Origin: Reinekea sp. G2M2-21
GTDB lineage: Bacteria; Pseudomonadota; Gammaproteobacteria; Pseudomonadales; Natronospirillaceae
Direction: 5' to 3'
NCBI RefSeq assembly: GCF_015687175.1
Contig: NZ_JADPQG010000005.1
Coordinates: 310,001 to 374,000, forward strand
Length of the DNA: 64,000 bases
The position numbers and the translations under genes are program-made. The notes beneath the pieces were generated by a model that saw nothing but the letters and a program-made list of their open reading frames with translations, ran no database searches and had not been told where the DNA came from. Shown piece after piece: positions 63,698 through 64,000 of this stretch. Every line of letters begins with the position of its first letter. The stretch's first letter is position 1.

Positions 63698-64000
63698 ATG
63701 GCTAAGCAGGATTCTAAGCTAGAGCACCGCTCGTTCCAAGAAAATTTCCACTCACAAGAAAAACTAAGCGCACAAAACAGCGACCTTCAACACCCTGTTG
63801 AAGTGAAAAACCCTTGTGAAACTGCTGTTAACACAACAGCAAACTCCACACACGCCAACCGGCACCGAAACCCACAGATAGAAACCGACCCCGCGTACTT
63901 ACGCGCCCTACACTGGTGGCGTTTTCGTATTGCCTTGGCGTTGTACACCGGAGCTTTTCCAAATTCGATGCGGCTAAAGCCGTGTTCCGTGACATTCGTG
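63698..64000 (+). CDS. Possible 5' part of an unidentified gene (runs off the window)
   Basis: An open frame of 101 codons from ATG 63698 to the window end, beginning MAKQDSKLEHRSFQENFHSQ. It is polar and low in hydrophobic residues for about 65 codons, then turns to LRALHWWRFRIALALYTG. An AGG lies about 12 bases upstream. I recognise no family. In the last 90 bases another frame reads HRSFSKFDAAKAVFRDIR, which also looks protein-like, so a frameshift or a different gene cannot be excluded. 63385-63697 shows nothing else. Confidence 0.3.
   Translation, partial: MAKQDSKLEHRSFQENFHSQEKLSAQNSDLQHPVEVKNPCETAVNTTANSTHANRHRNPQIETDPAYLRALHWWRFRIALALYTGAFPNSMRLKPCSVTFV

Noticed and set aside
1-64000. 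tRNA, rRNA, CRISPR or prophage genes
   Set aside because: Looked for by eye (cloverleaf ends, regular direct repeats, phage structural motifs); none found that I could support.

Overview
The window looks like a chromosomal segment of a free-living, probably marine gammaproteobacterium. Supporting signs are a secreted laminarinase, a TamA/TamB outer-membrane assembly pair, MdlA/MdlB exporter genes, a PA4642-type small protein, a DUF3530 protein, a chemotaxis receptor and c-di-GMP signalling genes. Placement near Oceanospirillales (Saccharospirillaceae/Reinekea-like) is my inference from gene content only. No rRNA, tRNA, CRISPR array, phage block or complete insertion sequence was seen.

Layout. 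1-4.7 kb: the 3' part of a GH81 endo-1,3-beta-glucanase with FnIII and CBM56-like modules, a strong terminator, then a methyltransferase. 4.9-8.6 kb: a membrane-anchored AraC-type regulator facing a LuxR-type regulator, an outer-membrane barrel protein and a multi-pass membrane protein. The LuxR-type and membrane-protein genes share a duplicated leader with a perfect 31-bp repeat. 9.2-19.4 kb: a copper-handling region with cytochrome b561, cytochrome c, a BNR-type protein, a CusRS/CopRS-like two-component system with a Met/His-rich sensor loop, Met/His-rich small proteins, a ScsB/DsbD-like thiol-disulfide protein, a Tat-exported multicopper oxidase and a lipoprotein cytochrome c. 19.4-28.9 kb: a LysR/epimerase divergent pair, a PA4642-like gene, tamA and tamB.

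29.1-39.3 kb: an acyl-homoserine-lactone-type LuxR regulator, then a divergent eight-gene glycan cluster (UbiA prenyltransferase, epimerase, class III aminotransferase, flippase, GT4, GT2, EEP phosphatase, GT2). A near-perfect 20-bp lux/las-type box lies at 30249-30268, about 90 bp before the first gene, so the cluster is probably a quorum-sensing target. This is the best candidate for an undescribed system here. 39.4-51.9 kb: universal stress protein, mdlA/mdlB, a Kelch-type lipoprotein, a GFA-family protein, an AT-rich DUF4332 gene, a solute-binding-like protein, a DUF3530 protein, rpe and a HAD phosphatase. 51.9-62.6 kb: a Cache chemoreceptor, a YcgR-like PilZ protein, two EamA exporters, a LysR regulator, and an operon pairing an RbsB-like binding protein with a Cache-HAMP-PAS-GGDEF-EAL protein, which suggests LuxP/LuxQ-style sensing that feeds c-di-GMP.

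Intergenic space is rich in repeats. There are (i) a MITE-like family with terminal inverted repeats and TA ends (8.7, 14.8, 21.7 kb, and an internally deleted copy at 48.5 kb); (ii) a second element with perfect 22-bp terminal inverted repeats (21.4 kb, diverged copy at 28.9 kb); and (iii) a family of about 200-300 bp structured repeats whose stems change sequence but keep pairing, found as opposed pairs at 55 and 63 kb and as a worn copy at 46 kb.
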